A DNA stretch of 64,000 bases from Desertibacillus haloalkaliphilus (GCF_019039105.1 NZ_JAHPIV010000008.1:62001-126000); one strand, 5' to 3'; shown: positions 27,738 to 38,214, counted from the first letter of the stretch. Notes: generated by a model from the sequence alone, not told the origin. Numbers and translations are program-made.

Positions 27738-29783
27738 TTAATCAAGTTTTTCTCCTGAAAGAACGCCCTCCTCTTCTAAGTACATTCGTAGCGGCAAATA
27801 CTGCTCGTCCTTCCAGAACGAATCGCTATGAACGAGGTTTGAAGCGTCATCTCGCGCAACTTCAAGCGCCCGATAATCATGCACAACATCCGCCACCTTA
27901 AAATCCGGCAATCCACTTTGTTTTTGTCCAAAAAAATCACCAGGGCCTCGAAGCTCGAGATCCTTTTGCGACAATTCAAACCCGTCATTTGTTTCCGTCA
28001 TCATCCTCATTCGCTCTTTACCAACCTCCGACTTCGGATCAGCTAATAAAATACAGTACGATTGATGTTCCCCACGTCCAACTCGCCCACGTAGCTGATG
28101 GAGCTGCGAAACACCAAAACGTTCTGCATCATAAATCACCATCATGGTTGCGTTGGGAACGTTAACACCAACTTCAACCACAGTCGTCGAAACTAAAATT
28201 TGCGATTTATTTTCTGCAAAATCCTCCATCACTTGGTCTTTCTCATCCGGATGAAGTCGCCCATGCATTAAACCAACTCGAACGCTTTTAAAATGTTGCT
28301 GCAGGATCGCATGAACATCAATCGCATTTTGCACATCGAGTTTCTCTGACTCCTCAATTAAAGGACAAATCACATACGCTTGTCTCCCTTTTTCAATTTC
28401 CTTTTCAATAAAAGATAGGACGCGATCAAGCATGTCATGTTTCGCCCAATACGTTTCAATCTCCTTACGCCCCGCTGGCATTTCATCAATAATAGAGACA
28501 TCCATATCACCAAAAACCGAAATCGCAAGTGTTCGTGGGATCGGTGTAGCAGTCATAAATAAAACATCTGGGTTCTCCCCTTTATCACGTAAAACTCTAC
28601 GCTGCTCAACCCCAAATCGGTGCTGTTCATCTGTAATGACTAACCCGAGCTTGTGAAAATAGACATCATCTTGAATCAATGCATGGGTCCCAACAACAAC
28701 ATCCACTTCACCATTTGCGATCCGTTCGAGACGCTCCGTTCGCTTTTTGCCTTTGAGTGAACCTGATAACAATTCTACCGTGAGCCCGTGAGGTTCTAGC
28801 AGTTGCTTTAGAGATTCAACATGCTGTTCAGCTAATATTTCCGTCGGCACCATCAATGCCGCTTGAAACCCTGCTTTTACAGAAGTAAACATACAGATAG
28901 CTGCAACAACGGTCTTCCCAGAACCAACGTCCCCTTGTAAAAGTCGATTCATTCGGTGCGGTGAAGTCATATCATTAATAATTTCCGTAACAACCCGTTG
29001 CTGTGCCCCTGTTAATGGGAATGGTAGCTGCTTTTTAAACTCCTCTACTTGTTGGTGATCAACAACATGAGTAGTACCCATCGCTTGCTCACGTTGATGT
29101 TTACGGAACGCTTGCATTTTTAATTGGAATAATAAAAATTCTTCATAAACAATCCTCCTTCTTGCTTGTTTCGCATGTTCAAAGTTAGCTGGATAATGAA
29201 GCCGTTTGATTGCTTCTATTTTCGGCAATAATTTGTATTGTATTAAAAACTGCTCAGGAAGGTTTTCTTCAATCGCATCACCAAATTGCCTAACCGCTTC
29301 ATAGATCATTTTCTTTAACGCTTTAACCGTCATCTTACCCGCGACTGAATAAACCGGCTCAAATGGCTTGCTGTTCTCTTGAACCCCTTTTTTATACTCA
29401 CTAACCGTTAGCGTCATTCGGTGCTGATCCCATTTACCCGTTAGCGTTATTTCATCACCTAATGTCAGCTGTTTTTTTACAAACGCTCGGTTAAAAAACA
29501 CAGCTGTAATTAACAATGAACCAACAAGAACGCGGACAGATAAACGAGACTTCCTTTTTCCAAAATAACGGACAACCGGTTCTGTATGCACTTTCCCCGC
29601 AACGGTTACCCGCTCCTCATGTTTTACTTCAGATAAGTCTTTCAAACGATAATCTTCATAACGATAAGGGTAATACTCAATCAAATCCTGGACTGTTTGG
29701 ATCCCTAATAGTTTTAAATCTTTTGCTTTCTCTTCTCCTACTCCTTTAACTACTGTTACCGGTTGATTTAATGTTGTACTCAC
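27738..29783 (-). CDS. recG: ATP-dependent DNA helicase RecG
   Basis: Branch-migration helicase for stalled forks and Holliday junctions. The 681-aa protein has an N-terminal wedge/OB domain, Walker A LLQGDVGSGKTVVA, the DEQH box (ITDEQHRFGV), and C-terminal helicase motifs QLRGRVGRGEHQSYC. It precedes fapR in the usual order. Confidence 0.98.
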   Translation of the reverse strand: MSTTLNQPVTVVKGVGEEKAKDLKLLGIQTVQDLIEYYPYRYEDYRLKDLSEVKHEERVTVAGKVHTEPVVRYFGKRKSRLSVRVLVGSLLITAVFFNRAFVKKQLTLGDEITLTGKWDQHRMTLTVSEYKKGVQENSKPFEPVYSVAGKMTVKALKKMIYEAVRQFGDAIEENLPEQFLIQYKLLPKIEAIKRLHYPANFEHAKQARRRIVYEEFLLFQLKMQAFRKHQREQAMGTTHVVDHQQVEEFKKQLPFPLTGAQQRVVTEIINDMTSPHRMNRLLQGDVGSGKTVVAAICMFTSVKAGFQAALMVPTEILAEQHVESLKQLLEPHGLTVELLSGSLKGKKRTERLERIANGEVDVVVGTHALIQDDVYFHKLGLVITDEQHRFGVEQRRVLRDKGENPDVLFMTATPIPRTLAISVFGDMDVSIIDEMPAGRKEIETYWAKHDMLDRVLSFIEKEIEKGRQAYVICPLIEESEKLDVQNAIDVHAILQQHFKSVRVGLMHGRLHPDEKDQVMEDFAENKSQILVSTTVVEVGVNVPNATMMVIYDAERFGVSQLHQLRGRVGRGEHQSYCILLADPKSEVGKERMRMMTETNDGFELSQKDLELRGPGDFFGQKQSGLPDFKVADVVHDYRALEVARDDASNLVHSDSFWKDEQYLPLRMYLEEEGVLSGEKLD

Positions 29784-29985
29784 TCTTTTTAAGCGCTACC
29801 CGAAACACTAGCGTAGCGACCAACCCTCCTTATGACTTTTCTGATATCAACTCACATGAAACTCTTCTCCTTTACATTTTATCGTACTGTCCACTATAGT
29901 CGCCACCGTTGTAACAAAAAAGTCAGTCACTCATGTTCACGCCCATATTCCCGCCTTCTTCCCTGCTCCGCCCAATAATGCCATA

Positions 29986-30020
29986 TCAAAAATTCCTACC
30001 CGCATCCATCAGGTAGGAAT
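29986..30020 (-). terminator. Terminator after degV-type gene
   Basis: ATTCCTACC pairs with GGTAGGAAT and is followed on the minus strand by T-rich TTTTTGATA. It separates the degV gene from recG. The rest of the 245-base gap shows no gene. Confidence 0.8.
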
Positions 30021-30028
30021 CATTATAC

Positions 30029-30889
30029 TTACTCTGCTGTTGTAACCGCAATCGATACCGTACCTGGCCCGACATGTGAACCAATAACAGGTCCAATATC
30101 TGTAATCACTTCAGAGACCACCGTAAACTCTTGCTTTATGCGTTCAACAAGGTCAGCTGCCACTTCAGGGGAAACAGCATGAGAGACACCGATATGAATT
30201 GGCTCGTCCTCATATTGCTGTTTAAACGCCTCGATGATCCGATTAATGGCCTTCTTCTGACCACGAACTTTTTCATAGGGATACACTTCACCCTCTGCTG
30301 TTAATGATAAAATCGGCTTAATTTTCAACAATGAGCCTAACATAGCTGATGCTTTTCCAATTCGGCCATTCTTTTGCAGAAATTCAAGCGTATCAACCAT
30401 AAAGTAAACGGTCGTTTCCTCAAGTAGCTTTTCAAGATGACCGATACATTCAGTACGTGACTTACCAGCCTTTACTAGTCGGGCAAGTTCGACAACAATG
30501 ATCCCTGTAGCATATGAGGCTCGCTTCGAATCAATAACGGTGACATTTACTTTTTCGTCAACCGCATTTTTAGCAATCGTTGCCGCTTGGTATGTCCCAC
30601 TCATCTTAGACGATAAATGAATGGAAAGAATTTCAACATCTTCACCTTCTTGTCCGAGACGCTCATAGACCTGTTCAAATTGAAAAGGTGTCGGTTGTGA
30701 CGTTGTCGGAATCGTGTCCTCTTCTGCTAATTTTTGATAAAACTGAGCGGGTGTTAGATCAACCCCATCTTCATACGTCTTACCTTCACTGAAGGTAACA
30801 TTCAAAGGCACAACGGTAATATCAAGCTCCTCAATGATTGATGTTGGTATATCTGCTGTACTGTCTGTAACAATTTTTAAAATTGACAA
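30029..30889 (-). CDS. DegV/FakB family fatty-acid-binding protein
   Basis: Members bind a fatty acid that is then phosphorylated by FakA. The 286-aa protein has the DegV fold signatures KIVTDSTADIP, TTSQPTPFQFEQVYE and YFMVDTLEFLQKNGRIGKA. It lies 72 bases after a FakA-type gene, so the two probably form a fatty-acid kinase. In B. subtilis the same place holds sdaAB-sdaAA (serine dehydratase), which is absent here. Confidence 0.92.
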   Translation of the reverse strand: MSILKIVTDSTADIPTSIIEELDITVVPLNVTFSEGKTYEDGVDLTPAQFYQKLAEEDTIPTTSQPTPFQFEQVYERLGQEGEDVEILSIHLSSKMSGTYQAATIAKNAVDEKVNVTVIDSKRASYATGIIVVELARLVKAGKSRTECIGHLEKLLEETTVYFMVDTLEFLQKNGRIGKASAMLGSLLKIKPILSLTAEGEVYPYEKVRGQKKAINRIIEAFKQQYEDEPIHIGVSHAVSPEVAADLVERIKQEFTVVSEVITDIGPVIGSHVGPGTVSIAVTTAE

Positions 30890-30961
30890 ACCCTTACGAA
30901 CCCCTTCCTATCGTCAAACGAAACCACCGCAACTTAAGCGATGGTTTTGTTTAAATAATCT

Positions 30962-32650
30962 CTATTCTACCGAAAAAAGGTAGGAATATAGAGGTTGGCT
31001 TCCAGTATGCACTTCAACTTCAACCTCATCATATGCCTCTTCTACAAATGAAACTAATTCATTTGTTTCGGCTTCACTTGCATCTTCACCTTGAATAATC
31101 GTTACGATTTCTGCATCATCATCAAGCATCTCCGCTAACAAGTTTCTTGCTACTTCTAATTGTTCAGAACCTGAGCTGACGATCTTTTTATCAAAAATCC
31201 CCATGTAGTCATCTTTTTTAATTTCAATGCCATCTATGGTTGTATCACGTACAGCATAAGTCACTTCGCCTGTTTTCACTTCAGACATTGCCGCTTTCAT
31301 CGTCTGTACGTTTGCATCAATGTCCTCTTGCGGATTAAATGCTAACAGAGCCGCCAATCCTTGAGGTACGGTTTTTGAAGGTACGACCTTTACATTGCCA
31401 TCAGCAACTTCAGCCGCTTGTTCAGCTGTCATGATAATGTTTCCATTGTTTGGTAAAAGGATCACATTTTCCGCATGAACCTCTTCGATCGCATTCATTA
31501 TATCTTCTGTACTCGGGTTCATCGTTTGGCCACCAGCGATAACAACACTAGCTCCAAGCCCCTTAAATAGCTTTTCGATTCCCTCACCCATCGAAACAGT
31601 GATAATCCCAAATGGTGCTTTCTCTTTCCTTTTCTCCTCTTTTGGAGGTAGAGGACTCTCTCCTTGTGTTCCTTGCTCTTCAATAAGGTTTGTATGTTGC
31701 TCACGCATATTATCAACTTTTACATTTATTAGACTGCCATACCGCTGGGCTTTCGTTAATACTTCACCCGGCTGTTCAGCATGTATATGTACCTTTAACA
31801 ATTGATCATCAGAAACGACAAGTAGGGAATCCCCTAGCTTATTTAACTCTTCGCGAAACGCATTTTCATTAAAACTCTGGTTAGCTAGTTTGTCCTCTTC
31901 AAACTGAACCATCACTTCCGTACAATAACCAAATTCAATATCTTCTGTAGCAAGATGACTTTGCGCATTGTGGTGTTCAACCTTCACTAAATCATCCATC
32001 GTCGGTGCTTGTGGTGCTGCATCGGAAATGGTTTCGCCTTTGAGGACGGCAAGCATGCCTTCATAAATATAAACAAGCCCTTGCCCTCCTGAATCAACTA
32101 CGCCAACTTCTTTAAGCACGGGCAACAAATCTGGGGTGCGCTCTAGGGATCCTTTCGCTTCTTGAACGACCTCTTCCATAAGAACAATCATGTCATCGTT
32201 TTTCTTAGCACTTTTTTGCGCGTGTTTAGAAGCATCCTTAGCTACGGTCAGAATCGTCCCCTCTACTGGTTTCATGACTGCTTTATAAGCCATCGCAACT
32301 CCTTCATCAAAGGCTTGTGCAAATTCCACCGTATTAACCTCATCTTTATGTTCGAGACCTTTTGCAAATCCTCTAAATAATTGTGAGAGAATCACACCCG
32401 AATTTCCGCGCGCACCCATCAGTAACCCTTTTGAAAAAGCTTTTGAAACCTCAGAGACTTTTGTTCCTGGATGCTGTTTCACTTCTTTCACACCAGATGT
32501 TATAGATAAATTCATATTCGTACCTGTATCTCCATCCGGAACAGGGAAAACGTTTAAGGCATCAACGACCTTTGCATTTCTTGATAAATTCGCTGCACCT
32601 TCAATAAACATTTGCGCTAGCTTTTTTCCTTCTAAAACCTTCATTGACAC
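30962..32650 (-). CDS. yloV: FakA/YloV-type fatty-acid kinase
   Basis: DhaL-fold ATPase that phosphorylates FakB-bound fatty acids. The 562-aa protein has the N-terminal kinase signature LNVFPVPDGDTGTNM and GARGNSGVILSQLFRG, then SGGQGLVYIYEG and a DegV-like C-terminal domain. It begins at a GTG with AGGAG 5 bases upstream; an ATG two codons later is possible. It follows yloU by 19 bases. Confidence 0.94.
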   Translation of the reverse strand: MSMKVLEGKKLAQMFIEGAANLSRNAKVVDALNVFPVPDGDTGTNMNLSITSGVKEVKQHPGTKVSEVSKAFSKGLLMGARGNSGVILSQLFRGFAKGLEHKDEVNTVEFAQAFDEGVAMAYKAVMKPVEGTILTVAKDASKHAQKSAKKNDDMIVLMEEVVQEAKGSLERTPDLLPVLKEVGVVDSGGQGLVYIYEGMLAVLKGETISDAAPQAPTMDDLVKVEHHNAQSHLATEDIEFGYCTEVMVQFEEDKLANQSFNENAFREELNKLGDSLLVVSDDQLLKVHIHAEQPGEVLTKAQRYGSLINVKVDNMREQHTNLIEEQGTQGESPLPPKEEKRKEKAPFGIITVSMGEGIEKLFKGLGASVVIAGGQTMNPSTEDIMNAIEEVHAENVILLPNNGNIIMTAEQAAEVADGNVKVVPSKTVPQGLAALLAFNPQEDIDANVQTMKAAMSEVKTGEVTYAVRDTTIDGIEIKKDDYMGIFDKKIVSSGSEQLEVARNLLAEMLDDDAEIVTIIQGEDASEAETNELVSFVEEAYDEVEVEVHTGSQPLYSYLFSVE

Positions 32651-32669
32651 TCGTACTCCTCCTAACTAC

Positions 32670-33032
32670 CTAGCTGTTCGTCACGCGAACACCTTGAACA
32701 AAAATATTGACAGAATCAACCACTAGCCCTAACATTTGTTCAAGTTGATATTTTACTTTTGTTTGTACATTATGAGCGACTTCAGAAATTTTCGTGCCAT
32801 AACTAACGATGATATACATATCGATATGTACCTCGTCATCTTCTTGACGAATTTGAACACCGCGACGGAAGTTCTCTCTGCCAAGCAATTCACTAATACC
32901 ATCTTTTATTTGTTGTTGTGAAGCCATGCCAATAATCCCGTAACAATCAACAGCTGCCCCACCAGCGATTGTGGCAACAACCTCTTGCGAAACGTCAATT
33001 CCTCCTAATTGTGTTTTCATTTCAATTGACAT
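32670..33032 (-). CDS. yloU: Asp23/Gls24 family protein YloU
   Basis: A 120-aa alkaline-shock (Asp23) family protein, cytoplasmic and without catalytic motifs. The core VSQEVVATIAGGAAVDCYGI and GVQIRQEDDEVHIDMYI are typical. It leads the yloU-yloV transcript, divergent from rpmB as in B. subtilis. Confidence 0.94.
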   Translation of the reverse strand: MSIEMKTQLGGIDVSQEVVATIAGGAAVDCYGIIGMASQQQIKDGISELLGRENFRRGVQIRQEDDEVHIDMYIIVSYGTKISEVAHNVQTKVKYQLEQMLGLVVDSVNIFVQGVRVTNS

Positions 33033-33230
33033 TATTATTCCCCCTTCTCAAATCGTTAGTTTAGACTATCGTCATTTTACTATATTATCTCTGAATTTAA
33101 AAGAAAGATTCATTGACAAGTACACCAACAATGTTCGATAATACTCGAGTTGTTATTATATACATATACCAAGTGAATCGTCGCTTATTCATGTCAAGCA
33201 AGATTACTTGATATCTTTTCACTGAAAGTA

Positions 33231-33259
33231 TTGCATAAGTTTTATGCCTATGCTATGAT
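33231..33259 (+). promoter_or_regulatory. Probable promoter of rpmB
   Basis: TTGCAT (33231-33236), 17-base spacer, TATGAT (33254-33259). A second candidate, TTGACA near 33114 with GATAAT 18 bases on, lies further upstream. Confidence 0.6.
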
Positions 33260-33324
33260 TATCAAGTATGATTTCCGATGATGAAGGTAACGATTCATCT
33301 CATAGTTACAAGGAGGTGCAATCA

Positions 33325-33513
33325 ATGGCACGTAAATGTTATATTACTGGAAGAAAAGCTCGTACTGGAAACAAGCGTTCCCATGCTCTTAATAAAACGA
33401 AGCGTAAATGGGGTGCAAACGTACAAAAAGTACGTATTTTAGTAGACGGTAAGCCAAAACGTGTTTACGTTTCTGCTAGAGCATTAAAATCTGGCAAAGT
33501 AGAACGTGTATAA
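33325..33513 (+). CDS. rpmB: 50S ribosomal protein L28
   Basis: Large-subunit protein, 62 aa, starting [20 protein letters not shown] with AAGGAGGTG 7 bases upstream; the longer upstream frame is not needed. It is read opposite to its neighbours yloU and spoVM, which is the B. subtilis arrangement. CxxC-type zinc pairs are absent. Confidence 0.98.
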   Translation: MARKCYITGRKARTGNKRSHALNKTKRKWGANVQKVRILVDGKPKRVYVSARALKSGKVERV

Positions 33514-33525
33514 CTAATACACAAC

Positions 33526-33556
33526 AAAAAAAGCACCAAGTATTGGTGCTTTTTTT
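33526..33556. terminator. Bidirectional terminator of rpmB and spoVM
   Basis: AGCACCAA pairs with TTGGTGCT, flanked by A and T runs, between the converging ends of rpmB and spoVM. Confidence 0.9.
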
Positions 33557-33558
33557 GT

Positions 33559-33639
33559 TTACCCTTTTTTAATTGACCCTAAAATCGCTTTAACAAACCC
33601 ACCTAAAAATTTTGGCAGCTTAATCGTATAAAATTTCAT
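33559..33639 (-). CDS. spoVM: Stage V sporulation protein M (26 aa)
   Basis: A 26-residue amphipathic peptide that marks the convex outer forespore membrane and anchors SpoIVA for coat assembly. Its first 14 residues, MKFYTIKLPKFLGG, are those of B. subtilis SpoVM; the rest is FVKAILGSIKKG. GGAGGAGGAG lies just before the ATG at 33639. Its presence marks the organism as a spore former. Confidence 0.95.
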   Translation of the reverse strand: MKFYTIKLPKFLGGFVKAILGSIKKG

Positions 33640-33847
33640 AGCTCCTCCTCCTCAACATGGATTGCCACCGGCATAATTGAAGGATGATGACAACATAAAA
33701 GCTTATTTATACTAGTATATTCATCTTGGATGAAATAGTACCCTTTTTTTGATTCAAACGCCCTTAACTCTCCTCTAGTCATGCTTATGCCTATACCATA
33801 TCATTATGCAAGATCATAACAAAAAGCCAATCAACCGAAAGATAAAA
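33640..33847. other. Intergenic region upstream of spoVM
   Basis: About 200 bases before spoVM with no coding sequence. The spoVM promoter (expected to be mother-cell sigma-E) should lie here; an AT-rich stretch near 33700-33730 (GAATATACTAG on the minus strand) is a possible -10, but I cannot assign it firmly. Confidence 0.4.
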
Positions 33848-33873
33848 GCATTGAAACCTTTAGATTTCAATGC
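33848..33873 (-). terminator. Terminator after rpe
   Basis: GCATTGAAA pairs with TTTCAATGC and is followed on the minus strand by TTTTATC. It ends the long prpC-prkC-rsgA-rpe unit. Confidence 0.75.
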
Positions 33874-33923
33874 CCTTACGACACTCTCTTATATTATACT
33901 CAAGCACAATTTAATTGTGAGAA

Positions 33924-34568
33924 TTACTTACGAATTTCCGCTATCGCTTTGGCACGGTCCTCTTGACTATAAATAGCCGAGCCAGCGACAAGAACATTTG
34001 CACCTGCTTCTACACATACTTGCGCCGTCTCTGCATTTACACCACCATCGACTTCGATATCAATCTCTAAGCCTTTAGATTTCGCCATTTCCGATACAGC
34101 CTTAATTTTGGGCACAACACTTGAAATAAACGATTGTCCACCAAAACCTGGATTGACCGTCATTAATAAAACAAGGTCAACATCATCAATGACATGTTGA
34201 ATGGTGTCTACAGGTGTAGCTGGATTTATCACTACCCCAGCCTTCACACCTTCTTGTTTAATTAATTGGATCGTTCGATGAAGGTGGGGACATGCTTCGA
34301 CATGAACAGAAATAATATCCGCACCTGCTTGAGCAAATTGTGGGATATAGCGATCTGGATGTTCAATCATTAAATGAACATCTAAAGGAAGTTTCGTTAC
34401 AGGTCGAATCGCCTCAACAAGGAGTGGTCCAATCGTAATGTTTGGAACAAAGTGTCCGTCCATCACATCAACATGTATGTAATCGGCCCCGCCACGCTCA
34501 ACATCATGAATCTCTTCTTTTAATGTTGCAAAATCTGCAGATAAAATGGATGGTGCAATTTTAACCAT
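33924..34568 (-). CDS. rpe: Ribulose-phosphate 3-epimerase
   Basis: Interconverts ribulose-5-P and xylulose-5-P in the pentose phosphate pathway. The 214-aa TIM barrel has [42 protein letters not shown] and EVDGGVN. It lies 4 bases after rsgA, the Bacillus order. Confidence 0.98.
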   Translation of the reverse strand: MVKIAPSILSADFATLKEEIHDVERGGADYIHVDVMDGHFVPNITIGPLLVEAIRPVTKLPLDVHLMIEHPDRYIPQFAQAGADIISVHVEACPHLHRTIQLIKQEGVKAGVVINPATPVDTIQHVIDDVDLVLLMTVNPGFGGQSFISSVVPKIKAVSEMAKSKGLEIDIEVDGGVNAETAQVCVEAGANVLVAGSAIYSQEDRAKAIAEIRK

Positions 34569-34572
34569 AAAA

Positions 34573-35460
34573 TTAGTACCTCCGCTTTCGATTTTTTATT
34601 TCCTCTAAAAACTCCAAATAATGCTCATAACGATACTTTAAAATCTCATCCTGCTCAAGCCCCTCTTTTACCATACACTTTGGCTCTGAGACGTGTGTAC
34701 ACCCTCTGAACTTACAATCTGGGAGCCTCACCCTCATCTCTGGGAAACAGCTAGAAAGCTCTTTAGCTTCAATTGTTGTAAAATCTAACGAACTAAACCC
34801 TGGCGTGTCAGCAACAAGACCATTCCCAATCTCAATTAACTCCACATGCCTTGTCGTATGTTTCCCTCGACCTAAATGAGTTGATATTTGATTCGTCTCA
34901 ATGGCTAAGTCCGGTCGAATCGAATTTAGTAACGACGATTTCCCAACCCCTGACTGACCAGCAATGACACTCACTTTCTCTTCAAAGTACGGTAGCAATT
35001 GCTCGAGTCCATCTTTCGTCTCTGAAGACGTCATAACAACATCATAACCGATTGCTTCATAATCCTTTCGGTATTGCTCAATTTGCTCAAGACGCTCCGG
35101 TTCATTAGCAATGAGATCAAGTTTTGTCAGGCAAATCACAGGCGCGATTTGATGAGCTTCAATATGGACGAGAAACCGATCTAACAGCAACGTGCTAAAT
35201 TGAGGCTCGATCACAGAAAAAACCAAGATCGCCTGGTCAATATTTGAGATCGGCGGTCGAACGAGCTCATTTTTTCGTTCAAATACGTCTAAAATGTACC
35301 CATCGGTTGGATTTTCTGCCTCAAACTCAACGTCATCACCAACGAGTGGTTTGATCTTCCTTTTTCTAAAATTCCCTCGACCTCGACATTGAACGATTCC
35401 ATCATCATTTTGAACATAGTAAAATCCACTTAATGCCTTAATAATTTTACCTTCAGCCAT
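34573..35460 (-). CDS. rsgA: Ribosome small-subunit GTPase RsgA (YloQ)
   Basis: Releases assembly factors from the 30S subunit. The 295-aa protein has an OB fold ([13 protein letters not shown]), a permuted G domain ([26 protein letters not shown]) and a C-terminal zinc finger ([13 protein letters not shown]). It follows prkC. Confidence 0.97.
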   Translation of the reverse strand: MAEGKIIKALSGFYYVQNDDGIVQCRGRGNFRKRKIKPLVGDDVEFEAENPTDGYILDVFERKNELVRPPISNIDQAILVFSVIEPQFSTLLLDRFLVHIEAHQIAPVICLTKLDLIANEPERLEQIEQYRKDYEAIGYDVVMTSSETKDGLEQLLPYFEEKVSVIAGQSGVGKSSLLNSIRPDLAIETNQISTHLGRGKHTTRHVELIEIGNGLVADTPGFSSLDFTTIEAKELSSCFPEMRVRLPDCKFRGCTHVSEPKCMVKEGLEQDEILKYRYEHYLEFLEEIKNRKRRY

Positions 35461-35485
35461 GCACTCCTCCTACTTATATATTTTT

Positions 35486-37453
35486 TTATTCATCATACTC
35501 AACCGTGCCTTCCTCTTCAATATTACTATTCAGAAAAATAATATACGACCCTGGTTTCTCGCGACTCACTTCAAGAGGAATTTGATATACTTTCGTTTCA
35601 GTAATCTCCTCCTCGACAAATAATTCGAAGTCATCTGTCGTTACATCATCAAAATGGATTTCGACATGAAAGCTCTGCCCTTCTTCAAGATACTCGTGGA
35701 ACACTTCAATTGGATAATGAATCAATTTACTTCTAACTTCTGGTTCAGGCTCAGGCTCTGGTTCAGGACCTAATGAAACGACAAGATCGACTTTTTGGCC
35801 GGCTGTTACCTCGCTACCTTGTTCAGGTGATTGCCTTATGACCGTTCCCTCTGTTCGATCTGAATGTTCCTGTTGAATATCTCCAATGACTAACCCTTCT
35901 GAACGAATGATGTCGAGTGCCTCCTGTTCATCTACCCCTCTTAAATCACTAAGCATCATTGACGGGGGCGTTCGAACCGTTAAGATCACGGTCGTTTCCT
36001 CAGGGACAATCTCATCTCCTTCTTTCGGTTCTTGATCGATGACAACATTTTTTGTACCAGTTTCTTCCTTTTTGACCCGCTCAACCTTATAGCCAAGACG
36101 CGTTAACTGGGTGTGTGCACGATCATAGTCAAAACCTATCACATTTTGCATCGGCACCGTTTCTTTACCAAGACTTACAACGACTGTTACCGATGTGTTT
36201 ACCTTCACCGATGTATTGGCTCTTGGATTGGTTCTGATAACATAGTTTTCTGCAACTTCGTCATCCCAATCCTCCTCACGATCCACCTGTAGCCCTAACT
36301 CTTCTAGTGTCTCGACAGCCTCTTCAAATTCCATTTCAGTGACATCAGGTATACGAACATCATCTACTTTAAATAAACTCGGTAGAATAACAACCGCAGT
36401 TGCGACAGACCCTATAAGTAAGAAGGTCAGTAAAAATAGCCAGGTCATGATCTTCTTCTTTTTATTTTTTGGTTTTTTTTCAGGCGCGTCCCTTGTTGAT
36501 GAACTCGGTTTAGGGGGACGACTTACATTAATCGTCTTGTCCAAGTCTTCATCATTTGTCGGTTCTTTTACGATCGGAATCGCCTTTGTCACTTCATCAT
36601 CTGCCAAAAGCTCGATTTTTGGCTCGTGCAGACGTTCTGGGTCAAGGGCTGTTGAAAGATCTTCCTCCATCTCTTGAACACTTTCATACCGCTCGAACGG
36701 ATCCTTGGCTGTTGCTTTTAAAATCACATTTTCAATGCTTTGAGGTACCAAAGGATTAATTTCCTTCGGGGATGGCACTTCATTTTGCAAATGTTTAATG
36801 GCGATCGACACAGCTGTGTCCCCAAAAAAGGGTACGTTTCCAGTTACCATTTCATATAAAACAATTCCAAGTGAATAGATATCTGATTTGGCATTCACAA
36901 CACCACCACGCGCTTGCTCAGGAGACAAATAATGAACCGAACCCATCACAGAGTTTGTATGGGTAATCGTCGCTGAAGAAATCGCCCGTGCAATACCAAA
37001 ATCAGTAACTTTTGCCTCACCATTCGAACTAATTAAAATATTATGTGGCTTAATGTCACGATGAATAATTTGATTGACATGCGCGTGAGCAATCGCTGAT
37101 GTCACTTGAACGAAAATCTCTACCGTTTGCTCCATCGATAAACGGCCTTGTTCTTTGATAAATTCCTTTAACGTCGAACCCTCTACATATTCCATAACGA
37201 TATAATAGATTGCATCTTCTTGGCCGACATCGTAAATCGAGACAACATTTTCATGCGCTAAGCTCGTTGCTGCTTGGGCTTCACGGCGAAAGCGTTTAAT
37301 AAACTCCTCATCATCTGAAAATTGTGGCTGGAGTACTTTTACTGCCACATACCGATCCAAAATGCGGTCGATGGCTTTATAAACATTAGCCATCCCTCCA
37401 CCGCCGATCGTTTCCAATATCTCATAGCGGCCGTTTATTCTTCTTCCTATCAT
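35486..37453 (-). CDS. prkC: Serine/threonine protein kinase PrkC with PASTA domains
   Basis: Membrane kinase that senses muropeptides; in Bacillus it signals germination and cell-wall state. The 655-aa protein has an N-terminal kinase domain (GGGGMANVYKA, HRDIKPHNIL, DFGIAR), a Lys-rich juxtamembrane part, one membrane helix (TWLFLLTFLLIGSVATAVV), three PASTA repeats, a PEPEPEPE linker and a C-terminal extra domain. Start MIGRRINGRY at 37453 has AGGTGA 8 bases upstream. It abuts prpC, its phosphatase. Confidence 0.97.
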   Translation of the reverse strand: MIGRRINGRYEILETIGGGGMANVYKAIDRILDRYVAVKVLQPQFSDDEEFIKRFRREAQAATSLAHENVVSIYDVGQEDAIYYIVMEYVEGSTLKEFIKEQGRLSMEQTVEIFVQVTSAIAHAHVNQIIHRDIKPHNILISSNGEAKVTDFGIARAISSATITHTNSVMGSVHYLSPEQARGGVVNAKSDIYSLGIVLYEMVTGNVPFFGDTAVSIAIKHLQNEVPSPKEINPLVPQSIENVILKATAKDPFERYESVQEMEEDLSTALDPERLHEPKIELLADDEVTKAIPIVKEPTNDEDLDKTINVSRPPKPSSSTRDAPEKKPKNKKKKIMTWLFLLTFLLIGSVATAVVILPSLFKVDDVRIPDVTEMEFEEAVETLEELGLQVDREEDWDDEVAENYVIRTNPRANTSVKVNTSVTVVVSLGKETVPMQNVIGFDYDRAHTQLTRLGYKVERVKKEETGTKNVVIDQEPKEGDEIVPEETTVILTVRTPPSMMLSDLRGVDEQEALDIIRSEGLVIGDIQQEHSDRTEGTVIRQSPEQGSEVTAGQKVDLVVSLGPEPEPEPEPEVRSKLIHYPIEVFHEYLEEGQSFHVEIHFDDVTTDDFELFVEEEITETKVYQIPLEVSREKPGSYIIFLNSNIEEEGTVEYDE

Positions 37454-37461
37454 CGTCGCGT

Positions 37462-38214
37462 TCACCTATCTTCTGCTGCTTCAACAGAAAAATGAATAAG
37501 AGCTAATGTAATATTATCCTCTCCTCCGCGATCATTTGCTAATTCAACAAGTTGATTGACTTTCACATCTGTGGCCGCTTCACTCACTAACACTTGTTTC
37601 ATTTCCTCGTCGCTTACTTTGTTGGATAGTCCATCCGAACATAATAACAAATAATCCCCTTGCTCCCAACTAACTGTACTGACATCAACTTTAATTTCTT
37701 CCTCTGTACCTAACGCCCGTAACAACACATTTTTACGTGGATGGTTTTCTGCTTCTTCATCTGAAATCTGCCCCGTACGAACTAACTCGTTGACTAATGA
37801 ATGATCGGTCGTTATTTGAACAAAACCATTGTTGTTAAACAAATACCCACGGCTATCACCAATGTGAGCGATCGTAACAAACTGTTTCGTACAAACAGCT
37901 GTTACGATGGTCGTTCCCATCCCTTGACACTCAGAATGGTTATTAGCATGCTCAAAAAGATGCTTATTCACATCGGTAATGGTTGAAAGTAACCACTTTT
38001 CAGTACTTGCCGGCGTCTCAAGCGTCTCAGCATCTTCCCATTTTGCCGATAAATATCTATTTGTCATTTCACTTGCTACGTCACCTGCTTGATGTCCGCC
38101 CATTCCATCAGCGACAACCGCCAGAACAGCTCCATCTTCACGTGTATAAATTCCCCCATTATCTTCATTGTGGGCGCGCAATTGACCTACATCAGTTTTA
38201 AAAGCAGATTGCAT
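37462..38214 (-). CDS. prpC: PP2C-type protein phosphatase PrpC
   Basis: Removes phosphate from PrkC and its targets. The 250-aa PPM phosphatase has the metal ligands in RAHNEDN, VVADGMGGHQAG, IGDSRGYL, LCSDGLSN and GGEDNITL. The start MQSAFKTDVGQLR at 38214 is chosen by homology and the GGTGATGG site. It lies 4 bases after rlmN. Confidence 0.97.
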   Translation of the reverse strand: MQSAFKTDVGQLRAHNEDNGGIYTREDGAVLAVVADGMGGHQAGDVASEMTNRYLSAKWEDAETLETPASTEKWLLSTITDVNKHLFEHANNHSECQGMGTTIVTAVCTKQFVTIAHIGDSRGYLFNNNGFVQITTDHSLVNELVRTGQISDEEAENHPRKNVLLRALGTEEEIKVDVSTVSWEQGDYLLLCSDGLSNKVSDEEMKQVLVSEAATDVKVNQLVELANDRGGEDNITLALIHFSVEAAEDR

